Source: Streptomyces sp. NBC_01445
Lineage (GTDB): Bacteria > Actinomycetota > Actinomycetes > Streptomycetales > Streptomycetaceae
Direction of reading: 5' to 3'
Assembly (NCBI RefSeq): GCF_035918235.1
Contig: NZ_CP109485.1
Span: 9,579,001 to 9,643,000 of the forward strand
Length of the DNA stretch: 64,000 nucleotides
The notes under the pieces are model-generated. The model worked only from the letters and a program-made list of their open reading frames with translations. It was not told where the DNA came from and ran no database searches. The translations under genes were made by a program, and so were the position numbers. Below, piece after piece: positions 45,485 through 53,356 of this stretch (the stretch's first letter is position 1; each line of letters begins with the position of its first letter).

Positions 45485-45613
45485 ACCGGAGGCGGTGCCA
45501 TCGACGGGCCCGGCTGCTTCTTGGCCCCGACCTTGCCGGTCGACGTGCCCGAAGGGGCCGAAGCCGCCCGAGACGAGATCTTCGGCCCCTTCGTCACGGT
45601 CGAGACGTCATGG
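45485..45613 (+). pseudogene. Short remnant of an aldehyde dehydrogenase gene
   Basis: The plus strand reads GGGAIDGPGCFLAPTLPVDVPEGAEAARDEIFGPFVTVETS, which matches the conserved C-terminal stretch of NAD-dependent aldehyde dehydrogenases (GPGYFxxPT...A..EEIFGPVVTV). Nothing before or after it belongs to the family, and the remainder of the 440-base gap (45356-45794) has no gene. It may be the scrap of a betaine-aldehyde-type dehydrogenase that once belonged to the neighbouring sarcosine locus. Confidence 0.6.
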
Positions 45614-45794
45614 TCGAGACCTCACCAAGCACGTCATGCACCATCCATCACACCCGATGCCCCCCGTGACCGGTCGCGGAGGGGCGCCGAAGTCTCACCC
45701 TAAAGATGAGGTTGAAGGAACACTCGATGAGAGGCGTGGACGAGTCCGGCCGGCAGCGCCCGGCGGGCCTGCCGGCGGTACGGTCCCTGCCCGA

Positions 45795-46277
45795 TCACTG
45801 CTCGGCGGTCCTGTTCACCCGGATCAGTGTCTGCTGTCCGTTGGCCACGAGCTTGCGTGTGCCGTCGTCCTGAGCGGCAAAGACCTCCAGCTGACACACG
45901 GTCAGGGTTCGGCCGGCCTTGAGGACGGTTCCGACAGCCTCAAGGCGGTCCCCGAGGGCGGGCGCGAGCAGGTTGATCTTGTATTCGACCGTGAGCACCT
46001 CGGTGTTCTCGGGGAACAGGGTGAACGCCGCGTAGCCGCCCGCGCTGTCGGCGACGGAACTGGTGGCGCCGGCGTGGAAGTAGCCGTGTTGCTGTGTGAC
46101 TTCAGGCCGGGCCGGGAGCGCGATGTGCACGACGCCGGGTGCGATGCGGGTGAGCCGTGCACCGAGGTGGGCCATGAGGCCCTGCCGGGCGAAACTGGCC
46201 CGGATGCGCTCCTGCACCTCGGTGCTTGCCTGCTCCTGCTGCTCGTGGCCTGCCACGTGGTCTCCTTCGTCGGACAT
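45795..46277 (-). CDS. PaaI-like hotdog-fold thioesterase
   Basis: 160 residues from the ATG at 46277; the frame is open further upstream but that part overlaps the LysE gene. The hotdog core reads RIAPGVVHIALPARPEVTQQHGYFHAGATSSVADSAGGYAAFTLF, with the HAG-x-x-x-x-x-D active-site pattern of the PaaI group, then VEYKINLLAPALGDRLEAVGTVLKAGRTLTVCQ. It should hydrolyse an acyl- or aryl-CoA thioester. It lies 35 bases after the LysE gene on the same strand. Confidence 0.82.
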   Translation of the reverse strand: MSDEGDHVAGHEQQEQASTEVQERIRASFARQGLMAHLGARLTRIAPGVVHIALPARPEVTQQHGYFHAGATSSVADSAGGYAAFTLFPENTEVLTVEYKINLLAPALGDRLEAVGTVLKAGRTLTVCQLEVFAAQDDGTRKLVANGQQTLIRVNRTAEQ

Positions 46278-46312
46278 CGGGTTCTGCGGGTGAGTTCTGT
46301 GAGCCGCCTTCG

Positions 46313-46933
46313 TCAGACGGCCAGGCGTTCGGCGAGAAGGAAGCCGCCGATGACGATCATCATGGCGCCGGAAGCGCGGGTGACGGCTCGGGCTGCCGAA
46401 GGCCGGGTCTTCAGGACGGTGCGGGCGAGAACACCGACCGAGAGGTAGACGACGGCGCACGCCGTCATGTGGAGCGCGCTGAGCAGCCCCGTCTGCGCGG
46501 CGACCGGCCAGCCGTCCGCGGGGCGGATGAACTGCGGGAACAGCGAGAAGTACAGCAGCAGCGCCTTGGGGTTGAGTCCGCTGATCCCGGCGCCCTTGAG
46601 CATGATCTGCCCGCGCGAGGTGGCCATCGGCTCGGTGGACGCGCCCGGGACCGCCGGCCGCCGCAGAACGCCCCAGCCCAGCCACATCAGGTAGACGGCG
46701 CCGGCGACGGTGAGCGCGGTGAGGGCGGTCGCCGAACTCGCCACGATCGCCACCAGGCCCACGACGGCGAGCAGGGTGTAGCCCATGTATCCGGCTATCA
46801 GCCCGGTGACCGCCGGGACGACCGACCGGTCCCGCAGCCCTGCCGAGATCGCGTAGGCCCAGTCCGCGCCCGGAGTGAACACCAGCAGAAGATCCACCGC
46901 CAGAAATGCCGCCACTGTTGTCGTGTCCATCAA
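46313..46933 (-). CDS. LysE-family amino-acid exporter
   Basis: 206 residues with six membrane segments. The family signature is near the N-terminus (FTPGADWAYAISAGLRDR), then GLIAGYMGYTLLAVVGL, and the middle loop ISGLNPKALLLYFSLFPQFI is the conserved NPKA..F motif. LysE/RhtB proteins export basic or neutral amino acids or homoserine compounds; the substrate is unknown. It is divergent from an Lrp-type regulator, the standard arrangement for inducible exporters. Confidence 0.9.
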   Translation of the reverse strand: MMDTTTVAAFLAVDLLLVFTPGADWAYAISAGLRDRSVVPAVTGLIAGYMGYTLLAVVGLVAIVASSATALTALTVAGAVYLMWLGWGVLRRPAVPGASTEPMATSRGQIMLKGAGISGLNPKALLLYFSLFPQFIRPADGWPVAAQTGLLSALHMTACAVVYLSVGVLARTVLKTRPSAARAVTRASGAMMIVIGGFLLAERLAV

Positions 46934-46963
46934 TCGTTCCCTCTCGCGTTCCGTGCTTGAGAG

Positions 46964-47039
46964 GGAAGATTAGGTGTGATCTGCCCGAAAGTGTTCCTGC
47001 CTTTTCTCCGTGATCGCGTCATCTGAGGGAGAATCTTCC
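46964..47039. promoter_or_regulatory. Separated inverted repeat GGAAGATT ... AATCTTCC in the lysE-lrp gap
   Basis: An eight-base perfect inverted repeat (46964-46971 and 47032-47039) at both edges of the 108-base gap between the divergent LysE and Lrp-type genes. The right copy is two bases from the regulator start codon, the left copy 31 bases from the exporter start. Paired, widely spaced half-sites suit an octameric Lrp-type protein that wraps DNA. Confidence 0.45.
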
Positions 47040-47041
47040 TC

Positions 47042-47494
47042 ATGGACGCCATGGACCGGAAGATTCTTACCGAGCTGCAGTTGGACGGCCGCCTGACCAT
47101 CACCGAGCTGGCCGCCCGCGTACAGCTGAGCGTCTCGCCCTGCCACCGCCGGTTGCGGGATCTCGAACGCGAGGGCGCCATCCGCGGCTATCGCGCCGTC
47201 GTCGACCCGGCGGCCGTCGGCCTGGACTTCGAAGCCCTGGTCTTCGCGACCCTGCGCTGGGAGCACCGCGACACCGTCACCGCCTTCGAGGAGGCCGTGA
47301 GCGCCATCCCTCACGTCATCCAGGCGCAGCGCCTCTTCGGGGATCCGGACTACCTGCTGCGCGTCGCCACCGCAGACCTCGCTGCCTACCAACAGCTCTA
47401 CGACCAGCAATTGGCCCAACTCCCCGGCGTGCAGCGCCTGACCTCCACCCTCGTCATGAAGAACGTGGTGCAGGACCGGCCTCTGCCCGAGTAG
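47042..47494 (+). CDS. Lrp/AsnC-family transcriptional regulator
   Basis: 150 residues. HTH: MDRKILTELQLDGRLTITELAARVQLSVSPCHRRLRDLEREGAIRGYRAVVD. The C-terminal RAM domain (VFATLRWEHRDTVTAFEEAVSAIPHVIQAQRLFGDPDYLLRVATADL) has the G-x-x-D-Y-L-L ligand-pocket motif. It is divergent from the LysE exporter gene and should activate it when an amino acid builds up, as LysG/Lrp-type regulators do. Confidence 0.92.
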   Translation: MDAMDRKILTELQLDGRLTITELAARVQLSVSPCHRRLRDLEREGAIRGYRAVVDPAAVGLDFEALVFATLRWEHRDTVTAFEEAVSAIPHVIQAQRLFGDPDYLLRVATADLAAYQQLYDQQLAQLPGVQRLTSTLVMKNVVQDRPLPE

Positions 47495-47564
47495 CCGTGG
47501 CGAGGTGCGGGTGCCTCGGCGTGCACTGACCGGCCGGTCCGGTGGGACCCTACGGAGTAGCGCC

Positions 47565-49118
47565 CTACAGGTGAGGCGGCACCACGGCGTCGATCAGGTG
47601 GGGGCCCGGTTCTGCGAGTGCGTGGCGGAGCTGCTCGGCGAGTTCCTCGCAGGTGGTCGCCCGTGACGACGGGACACCCATCCCTTCCGCGATCTTGGCG
47701 AAGTTCAGGTCGGGTGAGGAGAGATCGAGCAGCGTCTTCGCGGCTGGGCCCGAGAGGTCGGCGCCGACCCGCAGCATTTCGAGGCGCAGTACGGCGTAGG
47801 CACTGTTGTTCAGGATGACGGTGGTGACGTCGAGGTTCTCGCGGGCCTGGGTCCACAGGGCGGAGATCGTGTACATCGCACTGCCGTCGGCCTCCAGGTT
47901 GATGACCGGCCGGTCCGGTGCCGCGATCGCGGCACCGGTGGCGACCGGGATGCCCTGCCCGATCGCGCCGCCGGTCAGGGTGAGGACGTCGTGCCGGGGA
48001 GCGCCGGCCGTCGCCGCAGGCAGGGCCGCGCCGGACGTGTTCGCCTCGTCCGAGATGATCGCGTCGGCGGGGAGCAGGGCGCCGACGACTTCGGCCCAGT
48101 TGTTCGCCGTGAGGGGGCCGCTCGGGAGGGACGGGAGGGCGGGCTCGGCCAGGGTCGGGAGCGTGTCCGCGGCCACTTGCTCGGCCAGCGCTTCCAGAGC
48201 GGCGACCACGTCCTGGGACGGATCGGCGAGGGTGTGCACCTGGGCGCCCTGCGGTACAAGGTCGCTCGGTTTGCCGGGGTAGGCGAAGAACGACACCGGC
48301 GAGCGGGTGCCCGCCACGATCAGGTGCTTGACGCCGTCGAGTTGGCGGACGGCCTGCTCGGCGAGGTAGCGGAGACGCTCGATGGCGGGCAGGCCCGCGC
48401 CGCGCTCCAGCCGTGAGGGGAAGGTCTCCGCCAGTGCACGCACGCCGGTGGCGTTCGCGATCCGACTGGTCGCGACGAGGCCGGGCTCACGGCAGGCCGC
48501 GCCGCCGATCAGGAGCGCGGCGGGTTCGCCGCTGCGCAGGATGTCGGCGATGGATGACACCGTCTGCGGATCGGGATCCGCGGGAGTGCGCGAGGGCTGC
48601 GGTTCGGCGACCTGACCGCCTTCGTCCCAGGACGCGTCGGCGGGCAGGATCACCGTCGCGACCTGCCCCGGCGCCTCCATCGACGCCGCCACCGCGGCAG
48701 CGGCGTCGGCCCCGACCTCCGCGACTTGGCCGCTGCGCCGCACCCAGCCGCTCACCGAACCTGCCACCGGCTCGATGTCGGACTCCAGAGGAGCGTCGTA
48801 CTTCTTGTGATGGGTGGCGTGGTCGCCCACCACATTCACGATGGGGGTGTGGGCCCGGCGCGCGTTGTGGAGATTGGCCAGCCCGTTGCCGAGGCCGGGG
48901 CCCAGATGGAGCAGGGTGGCGGCCGGCTTGCCGGCGATACGCGCGTATCCGTCGGCGGCCCCGGTGACGGCACCCTCGAACAGGCCGAGCACACCGCGCA
49001 TTTCGGGTACGGAGTCGAGCGCGGCGACGAAGTGCATCTCCGATGTGCCGGGGTTGGCGAAGCACACTTCGACACCGGCACCGACGAGAGTACGGATCAG
49101 CGACTGCGCGCCGTTCAT
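47565..49118 (-). CDS. ThDP-dependent enzyme, acetolactate synthase large-subunit-like
   Basis: 517 residues from the ATG at 49118 (GAGAGG upstream). The ThDP-activating glutamate is E48 in LFEGAVTGAADGYARIAG, the pyrimidine-binding region is near the N-terminus (FANPGTSEMHF), and the diphosphate/Mg motif is NLEADGSAMYTISALWTQARENLDVTTVILNN near 400. The protein is shorter than true acetohydroxyacid synthases, and no ilvN-like small subunit is adjacent, so it may be a benzoylformate-decarboxylase-like or other 2-keto acid enzyme. It follows the amino acid decarboxylase gene in the same direction, 220 bases later. Confidence 0.75.
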   Translation of the reverse strand: MNGAQSLIRTLVGAGVEVCFANPGTSEMHFVAALDSVPEMRGVLGLFEGAVTGAADGYARIAGKPAATLLHLGPGLGNGLANLHNARRAHTPIVNVVGDHATHHKKYDAPLESDIEPVAGSVSGWVRRSGQVAEVGADAAAAVAASMEAPGQVATVILPADASWDEGGQVAEPQPSRTPADPDPQTVSSIADILRSGEPAALLIGGAACREPGLVATSRIANATGVRALAETFPSRLERGAGLPAIERLRYLAEQAVRQLDGVKHLIVAGTRSPVSFFAYPGKPSDLVPQGAQVHTLADPSQDVVAALEALAEQVAADTLPTLAEPALPSLPSGPLTANNWAEVVGALLPADAIISDEANTSGAALPAATAGAPRHDVLTLTGGAIGQGIPVATGAAIAAPDRPVINLEADGSAMYTISALWTQARENLDVTTVILNNSAYAVLRLEMLRVGADLSGPAAKTLLDLSSPDLNFAKIAEGMGVPSSRATTCEELAEQLRHALAEPGPHLIDAVVPPHL

Positions 49119-49338
49119 GGGCGGCCTCTCCGTCGCGGCTGTCTGCGCTGTCTGCCAGGGCTGACGCCGGCGACTGTCTGGTGTGGGATACGCGAGGGGG
49201 TGGGTGACCTGCCTTCTGGACCTTCTGGATACTAAGCGGTCGGTAATTCCCGTGTCGAGGCATTGACCTTGGTCCCGTGCCCGCACCGGTCTCGTCGAAG
49301 CCGGACGAGAAGGGCGCTCCGGCACGGGGCCGGACCGA
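49119..49338. promoter_or_regulatory. Gap between the decarboxylase and ThDP enzyme genes
   Basis: 220 bases holding no gene. The upstream region of the ThDP enzyme gene has an AT-richer stretch around 49225-49250 (ATACTAAG, GGTAATTC) that likely carries its own promoter. Short GC-rich dyads near the decarboxylase stop could end its transcript, but none is strong. Confidence 0.3.
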
Positions 49339-52107
49339 TCAGGCGGCCGCCCAGGGGCCGTTGCCGGACTCGAGGAGCGTCTGCTGCTCCTTCAGCGCCT
49401 GCTCGGTGAACACCCGGTAACCGGTCTCAGGCCGGTATCCGTGGATCTCCCGGGTGTCGAGGGCCCGCATGTAGTCGAGTACGGCTTCGTTGACGACCTG
49501 CCCGGGGACCAACACGGGGAATCCGGGCGGGTACGGCGTCACAAACGTGGCCGACACGACGTCCCGGCCGCCGGTCATGCCCTCGCGTACCTCGTCCGCC
49601 GACAGGTACTCGCACTGTGTCTCGTCGTACGCCAGGTAGAAGGCCCGGCGGATGTCCCCTTCGGGAGTACGGCCTCCCGGCCGGAAGGCGGCATGGAAGG
49701 CGCTGAAGTCGGGGAGGGCGACGACCGTGTCCCGGACGGCATCGGCGTCCGGCCGGCGCAGGGCGGGCGGGCCCAACTCGTCCTTGCGGTCCTCCAGTTC
49801 CTCGACGATCTTCAGGAGTACCTCGATGAGGTAGGCGAGGGCGCTGCGCGTGGTCCCGATGTTCGTCATGAACAGCAGCGTGTTGCGGGTGCTCTTGTTG
49901 ACCTGCACCCCGTAGCGGTCCATCAGGTGCTCGTGCTTGAACGTGTCCCCGTCGATGCCCGTGAGACCGATGTGCAGGGTCGCCCGGGTCGGGTCGAGCA
50001 CGAACTCGTCGTCCTCCCACGCCGCCGACATCCGCGCCAGACCGGTCCGCAGCGGTTGTTCCACACCGGAGGCCCGGAACTCGCGCGGGATCAGGTCGGG
50101 CGTCGTCAGGAAGCGCAAGTACCGGCTGAGTACGGGGTGTTGGTCGATCGCATCGCGCAGCACTCCTGCCTGTTCGAGCTGCTTCTGCACCAGCTCGAAG
50201 CCCTCCAGCGCGGCCTGTCTTCGGCCCAGGTCGAGAGAGGCGAGGATCTGGTAGTTGGGGGAGGTGGAGGTGTGCGTCATGTACGCCTCGCGGAACGTCT
50301 CCGCCGTGCGGTGGCTGAAGTCCTGGTCGAAGACGTGAATCATGGAACCCTGGCGCAGCGACGTGAGGGTCTTGTGGGTCGACTGTGTGGCGTACACCCG
50401 GACCCGGGCCTTGGCGGGGTCGGGGACCAGTCGGTGGTCGAGGAGTGTCTCGTCGTCGGGGTCGTCCCCCAACTCCCGCTGCTGCAGGGCGTACTGGTGG
50501 GCGAGGTCCTCGCCGCGCAGACTCTCCGTGAGGGTGCGGGCAGCGGCCATGGCGGTGCGCCGGCGGTAGACCGGGTGGAAGCGGGCGAAGGCGAACCATG
50601 CCTCGTCCCACAGGAACGCCAGATCGGGCTTGAGTGCCAGGCACTCCTCCATCACCCGCGTCGGGTTGTAGACGATGCCGTCGAAGGTGCAGTTGGTCAG
50701 CATCAGCATCTTGACGCGGTCGAGGAGCCCGGCCCGCCGCAGCTCCAGCAGCTTGCGCTTGATCTCCTTCACGGGCACGGCGCCGTACATCCCGTAGCGG
50801 TCCAGGGGATAGGCGTCGAGGTAGACCACCTGGGCGCCGGCGAGCATCAGTCCGTAGTGGTGGGACTTGTGGCAGTTGCGGTCCACCAGGACGATGTCGC
50901 CCGGCCGCACCAGGGCCTGTACGACGACCTTGTTGGCGGTGGACGTGCCGTTGGTGACGAAGTACGACTGCCGCGCGCCGAACGTCCTGGCGGCGAGGTC
51001 CTGGGCTTCCCGCAGCGGGCCCGTCGGCTCCAGCAGGGAGTCGAGGCCGCCCGAGGTGGCGGAGGTCTCGGCGAGGAAGATGTTCAGCCCGTAGAACTCG
51101 ACCATCTCGGGGATCCAGTGCGAGGTCAGCAGCGAGGTTCCGCGGGAGATGGGCAGGGCGTGGAAGACACCGGTCGGGCGTCTGCTGTGTGCTCTGAGCG
51201 CGGTGAAGAACGGTGCGCGGAAGCGTTCGCGGACGCCGTGCAGGATCGACAGGTGGAGTTCGAGCAGCCCTTCGCGCGCGTGGAAGACCCGGGCGAATCC
51301 GCTGCTCAGCACGCCGGCGATCCGTTCCACCGAGCCGTCGGTCATGAGATAGAGGTCGATCTCGGGCCGCAGTTCGAGGAGTCGCGCGCCGAGCGCCTGA
51401 GCCCGTTGCTCGTAGGGCCCGTCCTGCGCGTACGGGTCGACCTGCGGCTGTTCGACGAGGCCGGCGACGACGCTCAGGTCGTACGGGGACCGGTCGGCGA
51501 ACCTCCGGTGGATGACCACGGCTTGAAGACCGGGGTTGACCAGGACCGCCATCGTCGCGTCCTCGAAGCTGGGCGCGACGACGATCTCGTACACGAACTC
51601 GTCCTCGGCGCGGCGCCGGCCGCGCAGCGAGAGGCGCAGCGCCTCCTCCTCCGCCGCGGTCAGTTCGCCGACGACGAGGACCTCGAAGTACGGCTTGGGC
51701 GTTGTCCCGCCCGGCAGCGGCTCCTCCCCGGCCGGAGCGGTCGGTTCGGCCGGGCGGGGCGTCGCGCTGCGGTACGACTCCGTGCCGAGGGCGCGATGCA
51801 GTTCGTCCGTGCGCCGGGCCAGGCCGTACCTGTCCTCGGCCGTGCGCAGGCGACGCAGTTCGGCGAAGGCGGTCTTGCCGGGGAAGGCCCAGCAGTTCTC
51901 GATCGGCAGCAACTGCCGGAAGAGTCCGTCCAGGAGCTCCTGCGTCGACTGCCGGTGGGCTGCGCCGGAGGTGTCGGACGCCCACCGGCGTGCGAGTTCG
52001 GTCAGCGAGCTCCAGGCGTCGGCACGCAGCTGACGGACGCTGCTGTACACGCCGGCGGCCGGTGAACCGGACGCCCCAGCAGGCGGATTGGCGGGTGTGT
52101 CACCCAT
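49339..52107 (-). CDS. Orn/Lys/Arg decarboxylase, large type
   Basis: 922 residues from the ATG at 52107 (AAGGAAG upstream). Order: an N-terminal extension of about 120 residues, a receiver-like wing domain (VLVVGELTAAEEEALRLSL ... VVIHRRFADRSPYDLSVVAGLVEQP), then the PLP core with FVTNGTSTANKVVVQALVRPGDIVLVDRNCHKSHHYG, FLWDEAWFAFARFHPVY, and the PLP lysine K579 in ATQSTHKTLTSLRQGSMIH, and a C-terminal domain. This is the fold of AdiA/CadA/SpeC decarboxylases, about 200 residues longer than usual. It should remove CO2 from a basic amino acid; which one is not readable. It is divergent from an IclR gene. Confidence 0.85.
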   Translation of the reverse strand: MGDTPANPPAGASGSPAAGVYSSVRQLRADAWSSLTELARRWASDTSGAAHRQSTQELLDGLFRQLLPIENCWAFPGKTAFAELRRLRTAEDRYGLARRTDELHRALGTESYRSATPRPAEPTAPAGEEPLPGGTTPKPYFEVLVVGELTAAEEEALRLSLRGRRRAEDEFVYEIVVAPSFEDATMAVLVNPGLQAVVIHRRFADRSPYDLSVVAGLVEQPQVDPYAQDGPYEQRAQALGARLLELRPEIDLYLMTDGSVERIAGVLSSGFARVFHAREGLLELHLSILHGVRERFRAPFFTALRAHSRRPTGVFHALPISRGTSLLTSHWIPEMVEFYGLNIFLAETSATSGGLDSLLEPTGPLREAQDLAARTFGARQSYFVTNGTSTANKVVVQALVRPGDIVLVDRNCHKSHHYGLMLAGAQVVYLDAYPLDRYGMYGAVPVKEIKRKLLELRRAGLLDRVKMLMLTNCTFDGIVYNPTRVMEECLALKPDLAFLWDEAWFAFARFHPVYRRRTAMAAARTLTESLRGEDLAHQYALQQRELGDDPDDETLLDHRLVPDPAKARVRVYATQSTHKTLTSLRQGSMIHVFDQDFSHRTAETFREAYMTHTSTSPNYQILASLDLGRRQAALEGFELVQKQLEQAGVLRDAIDQHPVLSRYLRFLTTPDLIPREFRASGVEQPLRTGLARMSAAWEDDEFVLDPTRATLHIGLTGIDGDTFKHEHLMDRYGVQVNKSTRNTLLFMTNIGTTRSALAYLIEVLLKIVEELEDRKDELGPPALRRPDADAVRDTVVALPDFSAFHAAFRPGGRTPEGDIRRAFYLAYDETQCEYLSADEVREGMTGGRDVVSATFVTPYPPGFPVLVPGQVVNEAVLDYMRALDTREIHGYRPETGYRVFTEQALKEQQTLLESGNGPWAAA

Positions 52108-52373
52108 CGTGTGGCTTCCTTGGTTGTGACGTCGTGTCTCGGGACGGCGGAGATCGAACGGGGGGCGCGGCGCGGGATTCCTCACGTGGGCGGGACGACG
52201 CGCTGGCCGGCGCTGACGAGGGGAACACTGGAGGTGCCTGATCCGTGGGCACACGGCCGGGCAGCGGATGAGTGAGTGCCCGGCGCGGACGGCGTTCCAT
52301 CGCTCGTCCGCACCGGGGGCTTCCATCAAGCACCAGGCGCCGGGGGCCGTGCCAGGGCCGCCGCCTGCAATGC

Positions 52374-52389
52374 GTCTCGTATCCCAGAC
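52374..52389. promoter_or_regulatory. GTCT-N8-AGAC dyad before the IclR gene
   Basis: GTCTCGTATCCCAGAC lies in the 333-base gap between the decarboxylase start (52107) and the IclR start (52441). Its flanks GTCT/AGAC and ATCCC core are shared, at 14 of 16 positions, with the long palindrome in front of hutH. It is a likely operator of this IclR protein. The remaining gap sequence is GC-rich with no gene. Confidence 0.5.
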
Positions 52390-52440
52390 TTCGCCCGGGT
52401 GGTCCGCGGCGGCGCCTGCGCGCGGACGTAACCTCCCGGT

Positions 52441-53241
52441 ATGTCTTCCGTTCCCGCCGCCGCCCAGGTGCTGGCCATCCTCCGCTATCTCGCGGGCCAG
52501 GCAGGGCCCGTACCCGCCGCGGCGATCAGCCGTGACGTCGGGCTTCCCCGCTCGACGACGTACCACCTGCTCGACACCCTGGCGCGCGAGGGATTCGTCG
52601 TGCACCTGCTGGAGGAGCGACGCTACGGATTGGGCGTCAGCGCCTTCGAACTCGCCTCCGGATACAGCAGGCAGGCGCCTTTCCAGCGCCTGGCGCGGGT
52701 ACCGCTGGCGAAGCTCGTCGACAGCACGGGCCACAATGCGCACCTCGCCGTACTGCACGGCCGCGAGGTCATCTACGTGATCGAGGAACGGGCGCCGGGA
52801 CGTGCCCCGTTGGTGACCGAGGTGGGTGTGCGGCTGCCGGCCCACCTCACCGCCAGCGGCCGGGCGGTCCTGGCCCGGCTGCCGCAGGCACAGGTGCGGG
52901 CCCTGTTCCCCGACGCGTCGGCCTTCGTCCTGCGCAACGAGTCGGGTCCCGGCTCGCTGACCGCGCTGCGCCAACTCCTCGTGGAGGCACGCCGACGCGG
53001 GTACGCCACGGAGGACGGCGAGGTGACACTGGGCTTCGCGTCCGTGGCGGCCGCGGTCCTCGACCACGGCGCACACCCCGTCGCCGGGGTGGCGGTCACC
53101 TTTCGCGGCGACGAGGTCGGGGCCGAGCAACAGCGGCGGATCGCCGCGCAGGTGACCCGTACGGCGAACCAACTGAGCCGGCGCATCGGCGGGGTGGCCG
53201 ACGCGACTGCTCGTACGCAGGTGGCGGGACACCTCACGTAG
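52441..53241 (+). CDS. IclR-family transcriptional regulator
   Basis: 266 residues. The winged HTH is VPAAAQVLAILRYLAGQAGPVPAAAISRDVGLPRSTTYHLLDTLAREGFVVHLLEERRYGLG. The effector domain has HNAHLAVLHGREVIYVIEERAPGRAPLVTEVGVRLPAHLTASGRAVLA and GFASVAAAVLDHGAHPVAGVAVTF. It is about 47% similar by eye to the IclR at 56693 in the LPAHLTA/GRA segment, so the two are paralogues. It stands between the decarboxylase gene and hutH and may control both through the GTCT-N8-AGAC motif. Confidence 0.9.
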   Translation: MSSVPAAAQVLAILRYLAGQAGPVPAAAISRDVGLPRSTTYHLLDTLAREGFVVHLLEERRYGLGVSAFELASGYSRQAPFQRLARVPLAKLVDSTGHNAHLAVLHGREVIYVIEERAPGRAPLVTEVGVRLPAHLTASGRAVLARLPQAQVRALFPDASAFVLRNESGPGSLTALRQLLVEARRRGYATEDGEVTLGFASVAAAVLDHGAHPVAGVAVTFRGDEVGAEQQRRIAAQVTRTANQLSRRIGGVADATARTQVAGHLT

Positions 53242-53244
53242 AAG

Positions 53245-53285
53245 CCGAACTCCCGCCGCCGGACGGGCCGGCGGCGGGAGTTCGG
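53245..53285. terminator. 18-base perfect stem-loop between iclR and hutH
   Basis: CCGAACTCCCGCCGCCGG (53245-53262) pairs fully with 53268-53285 over a five-base loop. It follows the IclR stop by a few bases and also lies downstream of hutH, which ends at 53357 on the other strand, so it probably ends both convergent transcripts. Confidence 0.8.
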
Positions 53286-53356
53286 TCTGCTCGGACCAGG
53301 TCGGAACGGTCACAGGGACCGGGTTCGAGTGATCACAGGAACCAGGTCCGATCGGT

